Assembly (NCBI GenBank): GCA_019426215.1
Contig: CM033402.1
Coordinates: forward strand, 23,818,104-23,882,103
Source of the DNA: Buddleja alternifolia
Taxonomy: Eukaryota; Streptophyta; Magnoliopsida; Lamiales; Scrophulariaceae
Reading direction: 5' to 3'
Length of the DNA stretch: 64,000 nt
Shown here in pieces: positions 22,854-31,099 of this stretch. The position numbers and the translations under genes were made by a program. Every line of letters begins with the position of its first letter. The stretch's first letter is position 1. Under the pieces are notes generated by a model. That model was not told where the DNA came from. It saw only the letters and a program-made list of their open reading frames with translations, and did no database searches.

Positions 22854-25800
22854 ATGGCACCAAAGAAATCATCATCTACTTCTGCTGAAATTACCATCAA
22901 GGTAACTGAAGGTCTTGTTGTCGACTGGAAATTTCCATATGAACAAACTCAGATCAACCTGACGGGCATAATGGACATGGTCGTCAAAGCTGGGCTCAAA
23001 CCCTTCTTAACCCAATACTCTTATATGTTTCCCACTGAAGTTGAAACTTTCTGGAAGACTGCTACACTTTCAGAGGACAAGAAGTCCATCCCTTGTCAAA
23101 TTCCCTTCTCCAAGAAGGAGTCTCCAAAGGAATTCATCCTATCTGCTTCCACCATTGCCAAGAACTTCAATTTGCCTAATGAGGGTGAGGCATTGGATTC
23201 TGTTACGATGAAACAAATTAAGGAAGCATGGGCAATCATGAGTGCGTACGACGATGTTCCTTACACTCAGTACTTCGAGAAGAAAGACCTGGTGTCCAAA
23301 TACCGGTTATTGGCTGATTTCTGCAGCAAGATCATAGAATGCCGCGTGGGAACCTTTGATAATGTAAATCTTGTTCAATTTCAGATGATGGTTGCTATAC
23401 TCTTCAACATCAAAATCAACTGGAGTGAGTACATCTTTGGACGGTTTCGGGACAGTCTAAGCGCTTCAAATAAGCCTTATGGACTCATCCTGAGCGACAT
23501 CTTGTTTAAATCGAATTGTGTGTACTCGCCTGGACTTCCGTTGAATAAGTCCAAGTTGTTGGGAAAAAGGATTCTGAACAATATGTTCAATCCTCCAAAA
23601 GTTAGTGGTGCGGCTAGACCCCTATCTGAGCGGCTGGAAGAACGCCAACTGCTTGCTCAAAAGGCGGAGAGACCAGTGCCAGAGGAAGCTGTGAAGCGTC
23701 CAGCAGGAACGAAGAAGAGAGCCCCCAGAAAACCAAAAGTTAAAATTGCCGTCCCCTCTCAAAAGATTGATGAGGAAACTGATGAGGATGCCGAGGACAA
23801 GTTGCCTCTCAAAAGACGAAAGCTGGAAGGGATCATTAAGCAAATAGACTTTGAAGAACCAGCTGCTGATCCTCCCGCTCCTCCGGCTAAACTAGTTGAA
23901 GGAGTCAACATTAAGAAAATCTTTAAGCGTTCCAGGACTAGCAAGCGTCAAGCTACTCCTGAAGAGCCTGAGACAGTTGAGCCAAGCGCTCAAGTTGCCG
24001 TTGAGCCAAGCGCTCAAGTTGTCGTTGAGCCAAGCGCTCAAGATGTTGCTGTTGAGCCAAGCGCTCCAGAAACTGCTGTTGAGCTTAGTTCTCAGGGTAA
24101 GTTTATTTCTTCCCACAGCATTTCTATTCCTACATCTGTAGAAGATCCTGCTCTTATAGAGGATGGCTCTTGTTTTTCAGCTATAGTTCCAGCTGCTGCT
24201 GAAGTGTCCACAGATGTTCTGTTGGATGTTGACCTGACTGGAGTCGTAGCTATCGCTCAAGATGTTGCCGCTGAAGTAGCTGCAATTGAACCTGAGGAAC
24301 CTGCTACTTTAACAGAGGCACGTTCAGAAGGTCAGAGCGCTGCTGAAGACGTTACAGCTCCTCGTCACTTCTTTCAACTCGATCCGCTGAAGACAATTGA
24401 TCATTCAATTAACTATATGCCCCCAGCGCTCGACGAAGATTTCATTCCTGCAGGATATAATAAAGAAAGATATATTGCTGCAGAAGCTGACGCTGCAAGA
24501 CTGATTGACTTTGACAGCGAAATCAAAGCAACCGTTCTAGACAGACCAGGAGACAGACCTCCTAGATGTGCCGTGGATGTGGCTTACTATCTTGATAATG
24601 GCCACAGCAGACCAACTGGGTTCGCGCTAAGGGATTACACTGTTCGTGTGTATGATCCTCTCCGTCCTAGCTTTCTCAATCCCTCAGAGTCAGTCTTGAA
24701 CAGAGAAGGTTACACACATTTCCCACAGACGGCTCACAGCGCTGAAAATCTTGCATCGGTCCGTCCTCTTAGTCTATGGAAAAATAAAGAGATTCATGCT
24801 GGTGAGCGCCTTGAATCGTTGACCGATCTGCTCCAGACTGAAGCTGATGCTTACTTTGACAGCGTCTGGAATGCCAACTATCAGCCTGATAAGCACCGCT
24901 TTGAAGCCATAAGAGATATTCATCTTGAAGGCATTCGTGCTATGGTGACTGCTGGCACAGACTTCTGTATAAATGAAGTAAATTGGGTTGAAGCGTACAT
25001 GGGACATAAATACACCTTCCCAGAGTTAGTCCAAGCTCCCCATCTTTTCGGCATAGGCATGCATGACAAGAAGCGTCAATTCGCCAAGTATTGCCTCCTG
25101 AAGCGTCAACAAAGACTCGGACCTGTTCTCAAGCTCCCAATTATTAGACATCAAATTGAACAATGTCTACGTCAAGAACTTCAGAGAGTATCCCTCACCC
25201 CTCTTCGGTTTAATGCTCAAGCGTCTTCCAGTGGTACAGTTGGTGAACGGTGCTTAAATCTTGCTCCAAGCCACTGTGAAGAAAACTTCAATCTGATGGT
25301 AAAGATTCTATCTCCAGTATCTCTCTTTGATAAAATCTTCACTGCCAATCTCAGATCTTGGAACGGCTCAGTGATCAATTCATTCAAAGGATATCCACTG
25401 CTCCCTTCCATTCGCAGTGAGGTACTCAATCACTATGAGTATGTTCTCTCTCTGCTTGAAAGGAATCAAGAGCTCGCTCAAGCCATTTATCCGTATCTTG
25501 AAGAGTACTATGCGGACTGTGTGCCTACACATCGACGTCCTGCATCTCTTCCCTCAGATTGCTTGATTGGATTTTCCAGAACTCACTGCACAGATTCACT
25601 ATTCTCCATCGCTCAAGCGCCGTCCAAAGTTTTTCCAGATCATGTGCTGGATATCATTGGTCCAATGTACATCAGGGCCATTGATAGTCCTCTTCGCACA
25701 TTTATCTCCGGTACTTGTATGTCCAGGACCAGACTCATTGAACTCTTGGATTCTACATCCACCTCTTATGCCGACTCAGCAAGCTGGAACTTCCAATTCA

Positions 25801-26984
25801 CTGACTTTCGCCAACCTGAGTCAACGCTTGAGGAAGCGCCTGCTGAGACATCTGAAGCGTTCAAATCTGCAGATACCAGTATTCCTGACGCTCCTGAACA
25901 TGCTACCATTGATAGTGCTGAAGATCCTTCCCTGGATATTCGAGGTACTGTTTTTGATCCAGCCTATCAAGTTCCTTTTGACTCTCTCAAACACTCATCA
26001 CGGTTCAAGCGACCAGCTCCTCAAGCGGTTCAATCAGATGAGAGTCAAGCCTTCGGTCCCCTGCTTAAATCTGTTTTGGAGACAATTAGCGCTCAAGCTA
26101 CTCAAAGTGAAGAATCTCTCCATTGGATTAAGGAAGACCTGGCAAAGATTGAAACTCACGTAATGAGCGCTCAGATTGCTCATATGCGTAGTTCAGCTCA
26201 AGCGGCAGTTGGTGAGTGCAAACAAGACTTTCAAGAAATGCAGGATGCTGCCCACGCAACCCAACTTGCCATGAAAGAAGAACTTGAAAAGCGCCTTGCA
26301 ACCCTTGAGATCTCTGTGAATGACGCCACCAGCGCTAAGCTTCTTGTTATGCAGGAACGCTTCGACAAGCGTCTGGATGACATCACAGATTCCTTATCTC
26401 AGATTGCTCATCAGGTAAGTGTACTCACAAACCACTTCTTAAAATCTGATGATGGCAATAAGGGGGAAGAGAAGAAGAAAGGAGAAAAGCGGAAAGCGTC
26501 CAGTTCAAAAGTTGAAGATCCTCCGTCTCCTAAGCGTCACGTGCCTCCTTCTCAGTCTGCGCTTAATCTCCCGTCTTGGATAACTGCTCTGAAACAAAGT
26601 TCATCCGGAGCGCCCAGTAGTACGCTAAGGGAACCTCCTAGAGCGTTATATCCAAACCTACCAATTCCTACAAGAGCACTGCTTGAACAGTTTGACATTC
26701 CTCTTCAGAGAACATCCATTTCAGAACCTACAGATCCACAGATCTTAGCTGAAGAAAGGAAGATGACTGATTTTAGCCAAGCTTTTCGAATCTGCCTAAG
26801 GTACATTGGTATCGACCCAACTGACTGGGATAATCATTTTACAATATTCAAGAAGAGACAACAAGAAGAAAACAAGCTTATCATCAACAAAGATCATGAA
26901 GCAATGATGATCTTGGAAGACAATCTGACTGAAGCTATCCGAGCTGAAATGCCCAAGCGATACAGAGTTAGACCAAGTCATTAA
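22854..26984 (+). CDS. Large third gene of element C, 1,376 residues, function unknown
   Basis: The ATG sits in a good plant context (AAAATGGC). Visible parts: an N-terminal globular region (residues 1-240); a basic, Lys/Arg/Pro-rich stretch with nuclear-localisation-like clusters (about 275-325); repeats of a Val-Glu-Pro-Ser-Ala-Gln unit (about 376-405); a 39-residue segment encoded by an intron-like insert (about 415-453); a central globular region rich in Tyr, Arg and Leu (about 500-985); a long coiled coil (about 1070-1195); a Lys-rich patch; and a conserved C-terminal tail. I see no signal peptide or membrane segment, so the 'envelope-like' label given to third genes of Sirevirus-type elements is not supported by its composition. 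Copy D preserves it intact although its pol is broken. Function unknown; a nucleic-acid or particle-associated role is a guess. Confidence 0.9.
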   Translation: MAPKKSSSTSAEITIKVTEGLVVDWKFPYEQTQINLTGIMDMVVKAGLKPFLTQYSYMFPTEVETFWKTATLSEDKKSIPCQIPFSKKESPKEFILSASTIAKNFNLPNEGEALDSVTMKQIKEAWAIMSAYDDVPYTQYFEKKDLVSKYRLLADFCSKIIECRVGTFDNVNLVQFQMMVAILFNIKINWSEYIFGRFRDSLSASNKPYGLILSDILFKSNCVYSPGLPLNKSKLLGKRILNNMFNPPKVSGAARPLSERLEERQLLAQKAERPVPEEAVKRPAGTKKRAPRKPKVKIAVPSQKIDEETDEDAEDKLPLKRRKLEGIIKQIDFEEPAADPPAPPAKLVEGVNIKKIFKRSRTSKRQATPEEPETVEPSAQVAVEPSAQVVVEPSAQDVAVEPSAPETAVELSSQGKFISSHSISIPTSVEDPALIEDGSCFSAIVPAAAEVSTDVLLDVDLTGVVAIAQDVAAEVAAIEPEEPATLTEARSEGQSAAEDVTAPRHFFQLDPLKTIDHSINYMPPALDEDFIPAGYNKERYIAAEADAARLIDFDSEIKATVLDRPGDRPPRCAVDVAYYLDNGHSRPTGFALRDYTVRVYDPLRPSFLNPSESVLNREGYTHFPQTAHSAENLASVRPLSLWKNKEIHAGERLESLTDLLQTEADAYFDSVWNANYQPDKHRFEAIRDIHLEGIRAMVTAGTDFCINEVNWVEAYMGHKYTFPELVQAPHLFGIGMHDKKRQFAKYCLLKRQQRLGPVLKLPIIRHQIEQCLRQELQRVSLTPLRFNAQASSSGTVGERCLNLAPSHCEENFNLMVKILSPVSLFDKIFTANLRSWNGSVINSFKGYPLLPSIRSEVLNHYEYVLSLLERNQELAQAIYPYLEEYYADCVPTHRRPASLPSDCLIGFSRTHCTDSLFSIAQAPSKVFPDHVLDIIGPMYIRAIDSPLRTFISGTCMSRTRLIELLDSTSTSYADSASWNFQFTDFRQPESTLEEAPAETSEAFKSADTSIPDAPEHATIDSAEDPSLDIRGTVFDPAYQVPFDSLKHSSRFKRPAPQAVQSDESQAFGPLLKSVLETISAQATQSEESLHWIKEDLAKIETHVMSAQIAHMRSSAQAAVGECKQDFQEMQDAAHATQLAMKEELEKRLATLEISVNDATSAKLLVMQERFDKRLDDITDSLSQIAHQVSVLTNHFLKSDDGNKGEEKKKGEKRKASSSKVEDPPSPKRHVPPSQSALNLPSWITALKQSSSGAPSSTLREPPRALYPNLPIPTRALLEQFDIPLQRTSISEPTDPQILAEERKMTDFSQAFRICLRYIGIDPTDWDNHFTIFKKRQQEENKLIINKDHEAMMILEDNLTEAIRAEMPKRYRVRPSH
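23982..24072 (+). repeat. Tandem Val-Glu-Pro-Ser-Ala-(Gln/Pro) coding repeats in the third gene
   Basis: Units of 24 to 27 bases around 'gttgagccaagcgctcaa' encode four Val-Glu-Pro-Ser-Ala units in copy C and five in copy D (54120-54255). The copy number difference accounts for nine residues. It is a length-variable hinge between the basic stretch and the central region. Confidence 0.8.
24097..24213 (+). other. Intron-like 117-base in-frame segment (exitron candidate) absent from copy D
   Basis: It begins GTAAGTTTATTT after CTCAGG and ends GTGTCCACAG before ATGTTCTG. It is 39 codons long, has no stop and is phase 1. Copy D joins the two flanks exactly at these points (54107/54108), so the difference between copies equals removal of a GT-AG intron. 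Two further AG acceptors, after TTTCTTCCCAC and TTGTTTTTC, lie inside. It is annotated as part of the coding frame because the unspliced reading is open. Confidence 0.6.
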
Positions 26985-27206
26985 AGCTTTCTGATTTTAC
27001 ATTATCTATATTCTTGTCTCTTATATCTTTAAATATTCAGCTGTAAAAATGCTTGTAATTCTCGATAAATATGAAATGCATTTTTCTCTTGCTGAAACAT
27101 CTCGTTGAAGCGTAACTAACTTTAACTAACGTCTACTGATCAAAGCTAACTTTTACTTTTGGCTGTCTAACTCTTGAACTATAAAAGAGTAAGTATTGCC
27201 ATCATC

Positions 27207-27219
27207 AAAAAGGGGGAAA
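27207..27219 (+). other. Polypurine tract of element C
   Basis: AAAAAGGGGGAAA lies directly against the 3' LTR start, the standard plus-strand primer position. It sits in the loop of an 11-base inverted repeat, CATCATCAAAA (27200-27210) and TTTTGATGATG (27243-27253), whose second arm is inside the LTR. Confidence 0.9.
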
Positions 27220-28767
27220 TTTTAGGAATTTCATGTTAGAAGTTTTGATGATGACAATTAAGTTTTTGTTAGACCCCAAAAAAGTTGTAAGTTTATTTTC
27301 GTAGAAAACTTGTATAGGCTTTGAAGCGTTAGACTTGTAATAGATTTATTAGGCTTTGTTATCTTACTTTAGAGTGTTAGGCAAAATAGTCTTAGGCTGA
27401 GCGTCTGATGATTTCTGAGTGAGTTTATCAGTGGTAAAGTTCGAAGACTCAAGCGCCTGATCTCAGAAGATAGATACAGTCTCCAAGCGTCCACTTTGGC
27501 CAGCTATATCAAGCGTTACCTTATGGGACAGAAGTGATTTCACCTGAATTTACTTCTAAGTCCAGAAGGAGTTTAATGCAAATATTCTCAAAGCATTAAA
27601 TACCAACGGGTATTAATTTCAAATGCATTAAATGTTGATAAGAGCATTTAATATGATAAGTAATGTCAGACGTACGGAGAAGCCACCCTATTGGACTGTC
27701 AACTATCTCAGACTGCAGCACCAACTTTCGTGCAGCAGATTTTCAGGAAAAAGGACAAAAGCTGTTCACTCGCGAAAGTGAGAGACACGCGCCAGTGCAT
27801 GTGTCAAACGGACACTTTTTCCAAGAATACCTATAAATAGGACTTCAACAACAAACAAAAGATATGCAAGAACAATTTTATCAAGCCAAATTGCTGTTGC
27901 ATTAAAATCTCATTCCTTAAACTCTCAGAAAAGCCAGAAAATTCAAGAAACATCCTACTTGCTTTTCTTATATTCCTGAGACAGTCAACAAATATCTCAA
28001 ACATTCTTTTTGAAGAAACCAGATTCCTACTGAGATATTACCAAGTTGTTTGAACTTCATCAAAATCAAACAAACCTTTTAGAAAATCCCATCCAAGCCT
28101 CGCGATCTGTGTGAAGTCGAAGTTGGATACTTGCATCATTTCTGGGTGAAAGAAGCAAAAGGGTTGAAGTGATTTGAAGCAGAAATCTGTGTGATCAAGG
28201 AGCTCAAGTCATCGACATCCATCTCTCCCTAATTTGTAGAAGATTCTGTGTGATTCTTTGAGAATCATTTTAGTGGATTGCCTCCAAGTGCAAAGGAGAA
28301 GAAGGACGTAGTTGGGATTACACCACCCAACGAACCTTACAAATATTGTCTTATTTACTTTTCAGTCATTTCATTCATCTATCATATCATTGCATAAGTA
28401 AAACACAATCAAAAGCTAAGCAACTAAGAAACATCTTGTGACGCTAAAACTTTCAAAGAGAAGACTCCAAAATCATTCCGCTGTGCTAACCCTGATTAAA
28501 AGAACTGAACGCTTAACCTACAAGGTCAAAGTATTCAATTCCTGAAGTCTAAGTTAACTTTATAAAACAGTCTTCATTAGACGCTTCACAAAGTCTCAAA
28601 TATCTTATGTGAACGCTAAAGTGAAGCGTTAGACACTTCAAGCGCCTATCATTTCAAGCGTCCAAATACGTTTAATACGAAATCTTTTTGAAGTCGAAAA
28701 AGACTTAAGGGTCTATTCAACCCCCCCCCCCCTTCTAGACCCTTTCGTATGCCACTTGGGACCAACA
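27220..28767 (+). repeat. 3' LTR of element C
   Basis: The LTR is 1,548 bases. It matches the 5' LTR except for a handful of substitutions and a shorter C run (12 C, 28721-28732). The first dinucleotide is TT instead of TG, a substitution at an end that integrase needs. The TATA box TATAAAT (27832-27838) is intact. It ends ACCAACA and is followed by the TTTAT duplicate. Confidence 0.95.
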
Positions 28768-28772
28768 TTTAT

Positions 28773-29101
28773 CATCTATGGACTCCGAGTATATTGCAAT
28801 GTCTATTGCGAGCAAAGACATTACATGGTTTAGAAGATTCCTTAGAACTATTCCTTTTATTGATCGTAAAAAGGGTCCTACTACTTTGTATTGTGATAAC
28901 CAGGCTGCAATATACAATACAAAGAATGAAAGATTGTCTAGCCATAGTAAACATATTTCTATGAGGTATAATCATATGAGAAGTATGGTTAAGAAAGGAA
29001 AGTTGGTGCTCGAGTACCTTCCTATAAATCAAATGTTAGCGGATTTATTAACAAAACCATTATCCGGAGAAAAGATAACAAAGGTTATGGGAGATATGTG
29101 A
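28773..29101 (+). pseudogene. RNase H C-terminal part of an older Copia element, interrupted by element C
   Basis: From just right of the TTTAT duplicate the frame reads a Copia RNase H: an 'Asp-Ser-Glu-Tyr-Ile-Ala' start, the 'Tyr-Cys-Asp-Asn-Gln-Ala-Ala' motif, 'His-Ser-Lys-His-Ile' and a terminal 'Ala-Asp-Leu-Leu-Thr-Lys-Pro-Leu', ending at TGA 29099-29101. On the left side of element C only about five codons before 14960 fit the same frame. The rest of that flank does not look like RNase H, so the upstream part of this element is lost or rearranged. Orientation is plus, with its 3' LTR following at 29665. Confidence 0.85.
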
Positions 29102-29664
29102 CTACTACAGATCAAAAAGTATCTTGATTAAAACCTACTCTATCTTAAGGTACAAGTCACACATTTGTCACCTTAACATAAGAGTTAAAAAGACAACTCA
29201 ATACAAGATATTAGTGACATGGAAACATGGATACATTTCGAGTGCATAACTTAAAAACAGTGGGGGTGACACTATTTCAAAGTTTCATATCTAACCTATG
29301 CACTAATTACCACAATGAGTTTAGGATGAATTTGTATAAATTCTTAATAGGCTTACAGCTAAGTGAAATGTGTGTGGACATTCTTGATAAGTTTACCTAT
29401 ACAAGTAGAGAAGTGAGAGGCCGCTTCTTATGAATTACCATCGTTAGAATCCTAGAGTACTTGTGAATAATAGGATCGAGCATAAGCCCCATTTATAAAT
29501 GGTGCCGCCAAGAAAGAAGAGCAAAAACTCATATATAGTGAGAATATGTCTACTTTAATGATTCATATTCAACCATAAGTTAAAGGCTTAGTCCATTTCA
29601 TGGCTATTCATTATAAAAAAACCAAGTTATTATATTTTGTACTATATGTAAATTAGTGGGGGAT
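29102..29664 (+). other. 3' untranslated region and polypurine tract of the interrupted Copia element
   Basis: No coding frame is supported. The stretch ends with the purine tract AGTGGGGGA (about 29654-29663) directly before TGTTGTATATTTAC, the start of the LTR. Confidence 0.6.
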
Positions 29665-30283
29665 TGTTGTATATTTACATATAATAAGTAATAAAATTCT
29701 TGTCCCACATTGAGTCTAGGGGTGTAACTTGAGCCGAGCTGGCGCGACTCGAAGCTCGACTCAAGCTCGAGCCGAGCTTCACGAGCTTGAGCTTTTAGTC
29801 GAGCTCGAGCCTCTTTCCCTCTGAAAAAAGCTCACGAGCCGGCACACAAGCTTTTTGATTTTTTAATATATATTTATTTTTATATTATAAATATTAAATT
29901 ATATATATTAAATATTTATATTTAATATCTTTCCAAAAATAAAAAAAATATTTAATATTTAGGCTCGAGCTCGCGAGCCAGGCTCAAGCTCGTGAGCCTG
30001 GGCTCGACTCGAGCTCGCGAGCTCGAGCCAAGCTCATTTTTTAACTGTCGAGCTCGAGCTCATGTCGCCAGGCTCGGTTCGAGCTCGGCTCGGCTCGAGC
30101 TCGGCTCGTTTACACCTCTAATGAGTCTACACAAGCATGCATTTGTCCCACATTGGTTGTTCAAGGTTTTGTGGACCTCAATTGACACTATAAATTTGTG
30201 TAGTGTTGGAGCTCTAAAGACAAGCTCATTAGGAGCTCCACTACTTTATGATGGGGCATCTATAGTAGCTTTAGTCTTTGGTT

Positions 30284-30318
<35 letters not shown>

Positions 30319-30743
30319 AAAGAAAGAAGTAAATAAAATATTAATTAAATATGAATATTATGGTCCGAATCGGTTCTATTTGAATCAAAAGGTTGGCTTC
30401 TAATTAGTCTAAAATTTTCGATCATTTGAGATGGTCAATGCACCATTTCGGACCAAGTGAGTTCATTTTGGATGAAAGGGTATCATCATTTAGTGAGATA
30501 CCATTTCGATTGAATAGGTGTCTTTTGGTGGCTTCTTATGGAAGTCTATATAAATACTTCCTTTGCTGTGGCTGAAAATATACATCAAAAATATTTCTCT
30601 CTTTCTTTCTATATTTTTCGAGTCTTTTATTTTTTACCTAGTCGAGTTTGCTCTTAAGAATTTCGAAGGATTGTAGCCTTGCAAAATTAGTATAATAGAC
30701 TTTGTATCCTAGAGGTGTATTTCTTGAGACCATCTATGTAACA
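29665..30743 (+). repeat. 3' LTR of the interrupted Copia element, itself carrying a hAT-like insert
   Basis: It starts TGTTGTATATTTACATA after the purine tract. A TATA box TCTATATAAATACTTCC (about 30545) supports an LTR promoter. Without the 403-base insert at 29719-30121 the LTR would be about 670 bases. The right end is placed at ...ATGTAACA (30743) by the CA rule only. A (TA)n run lies at about 30288-30316. Confidence 0.6.
29719..30121. mobile_element. Small non-autonomous hAT-like element (MITE)
   Basis: The insert begins GGGGTGTAACTTGAGCCGAGC and ends GGCTCGTTTACACCTCTAA, giving imperfect terminal inverted repeats. It is flanked by an 8-base duplication TGAGTCTA (29711-29718 and 30122-30129), the size made by hAT transposases. 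The inside is packed with GAGCTCGAGC-type palindromes and has no coding frame. Family is inferred from termini and duplication length. Confidence 0.75.
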
Positions 30744-30779
30744 CCCTATGTCATCGATGCCTACAAAAAAATGTATTTC

Positions 30780-31090
30780 TTATGACAATATATGGTAACG
30801 ATGTCAGTTTTTGTCACAAGAACTAGCTTTCTCATAACAAAGTACATTAATTGTTACCAAAAATCATTTTTTTCATAACAAACGTGTTCATTCATTACAA
30901 GAATCTTGTCACAAAAGAACTTATTTTTAGTAACAAAGAAATTATATCGTTACGAAACATAAGTTATCATTACGCAAAGTAAAAATCTGATTCCAATTTC
31001 CAAGTAAAATATTTTGTAACAACTTGTTCATCTTCTCGTAACAAATATTGATATTGTTACACTAAGTTCATTTGTAACAACTTTAGTTCC
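30780..31090. repeat. Subterminal repeat region, left side of outer CACTA element
   Basis: Words such as 'cataacaaa', 'gttaccaa', 'cgttacga', 'gtcacaa' and 'gtaacaac' recur in both orientations every 15 to 30 bases. Such arrays bind the accessory transposase in En/Spm-type elements. A matching array lies at 44500-44830. Confidence 0.55.
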
Positions 31091-31099
31091 TTACAAGAA

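Larger units (their letters stand above)
14961..28767 (+). mobile_element. Element C: complete Copia (Sirevirus-like) retrotransposon with large third gene
   Basis: The element is 13,807 bases, bounded by 5' LTR 14961-16511 and 3' LTR 27220-28767 and flanked by a perfect TTTAT duplication (14956-14960, 28768-28772). In order it has a tRNA-Met primer site, gag (16616-18817), pol (18832-22065, protease-integrase-reverse transcriptase-RNase H), a spacer with a second purine tract, a 1,376-codon third frame (22854-26984), a polypurine tract and the 3' LTR. The order, the long gag and the extra 3' gene place it with Sirevirus-type Copia elements. The LTRs differ at roughly eight positions by eye (about 0.5%), so the insertion is young. 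A gag stop codon and a two-codon deletion in reverse transcriptase suggest this copy is not autonomous. Confidence 0.95.

Noticed and set aside
22854..26984. Third gene as a true envelope glycoprotein
   Set aside because: I see no signal peptide, no hydrophobic membrane segment and a strongly charged coiled-coil C-terminus. Position alone is not enough.
29992..30336. 114-codon open frame rich in Arg/Ala/Leu/Glu
   Set aside because: It is produced by the GAGCTCGAGC repeats of the MITE and continues into a (TA)n run; no protein family is apparent.
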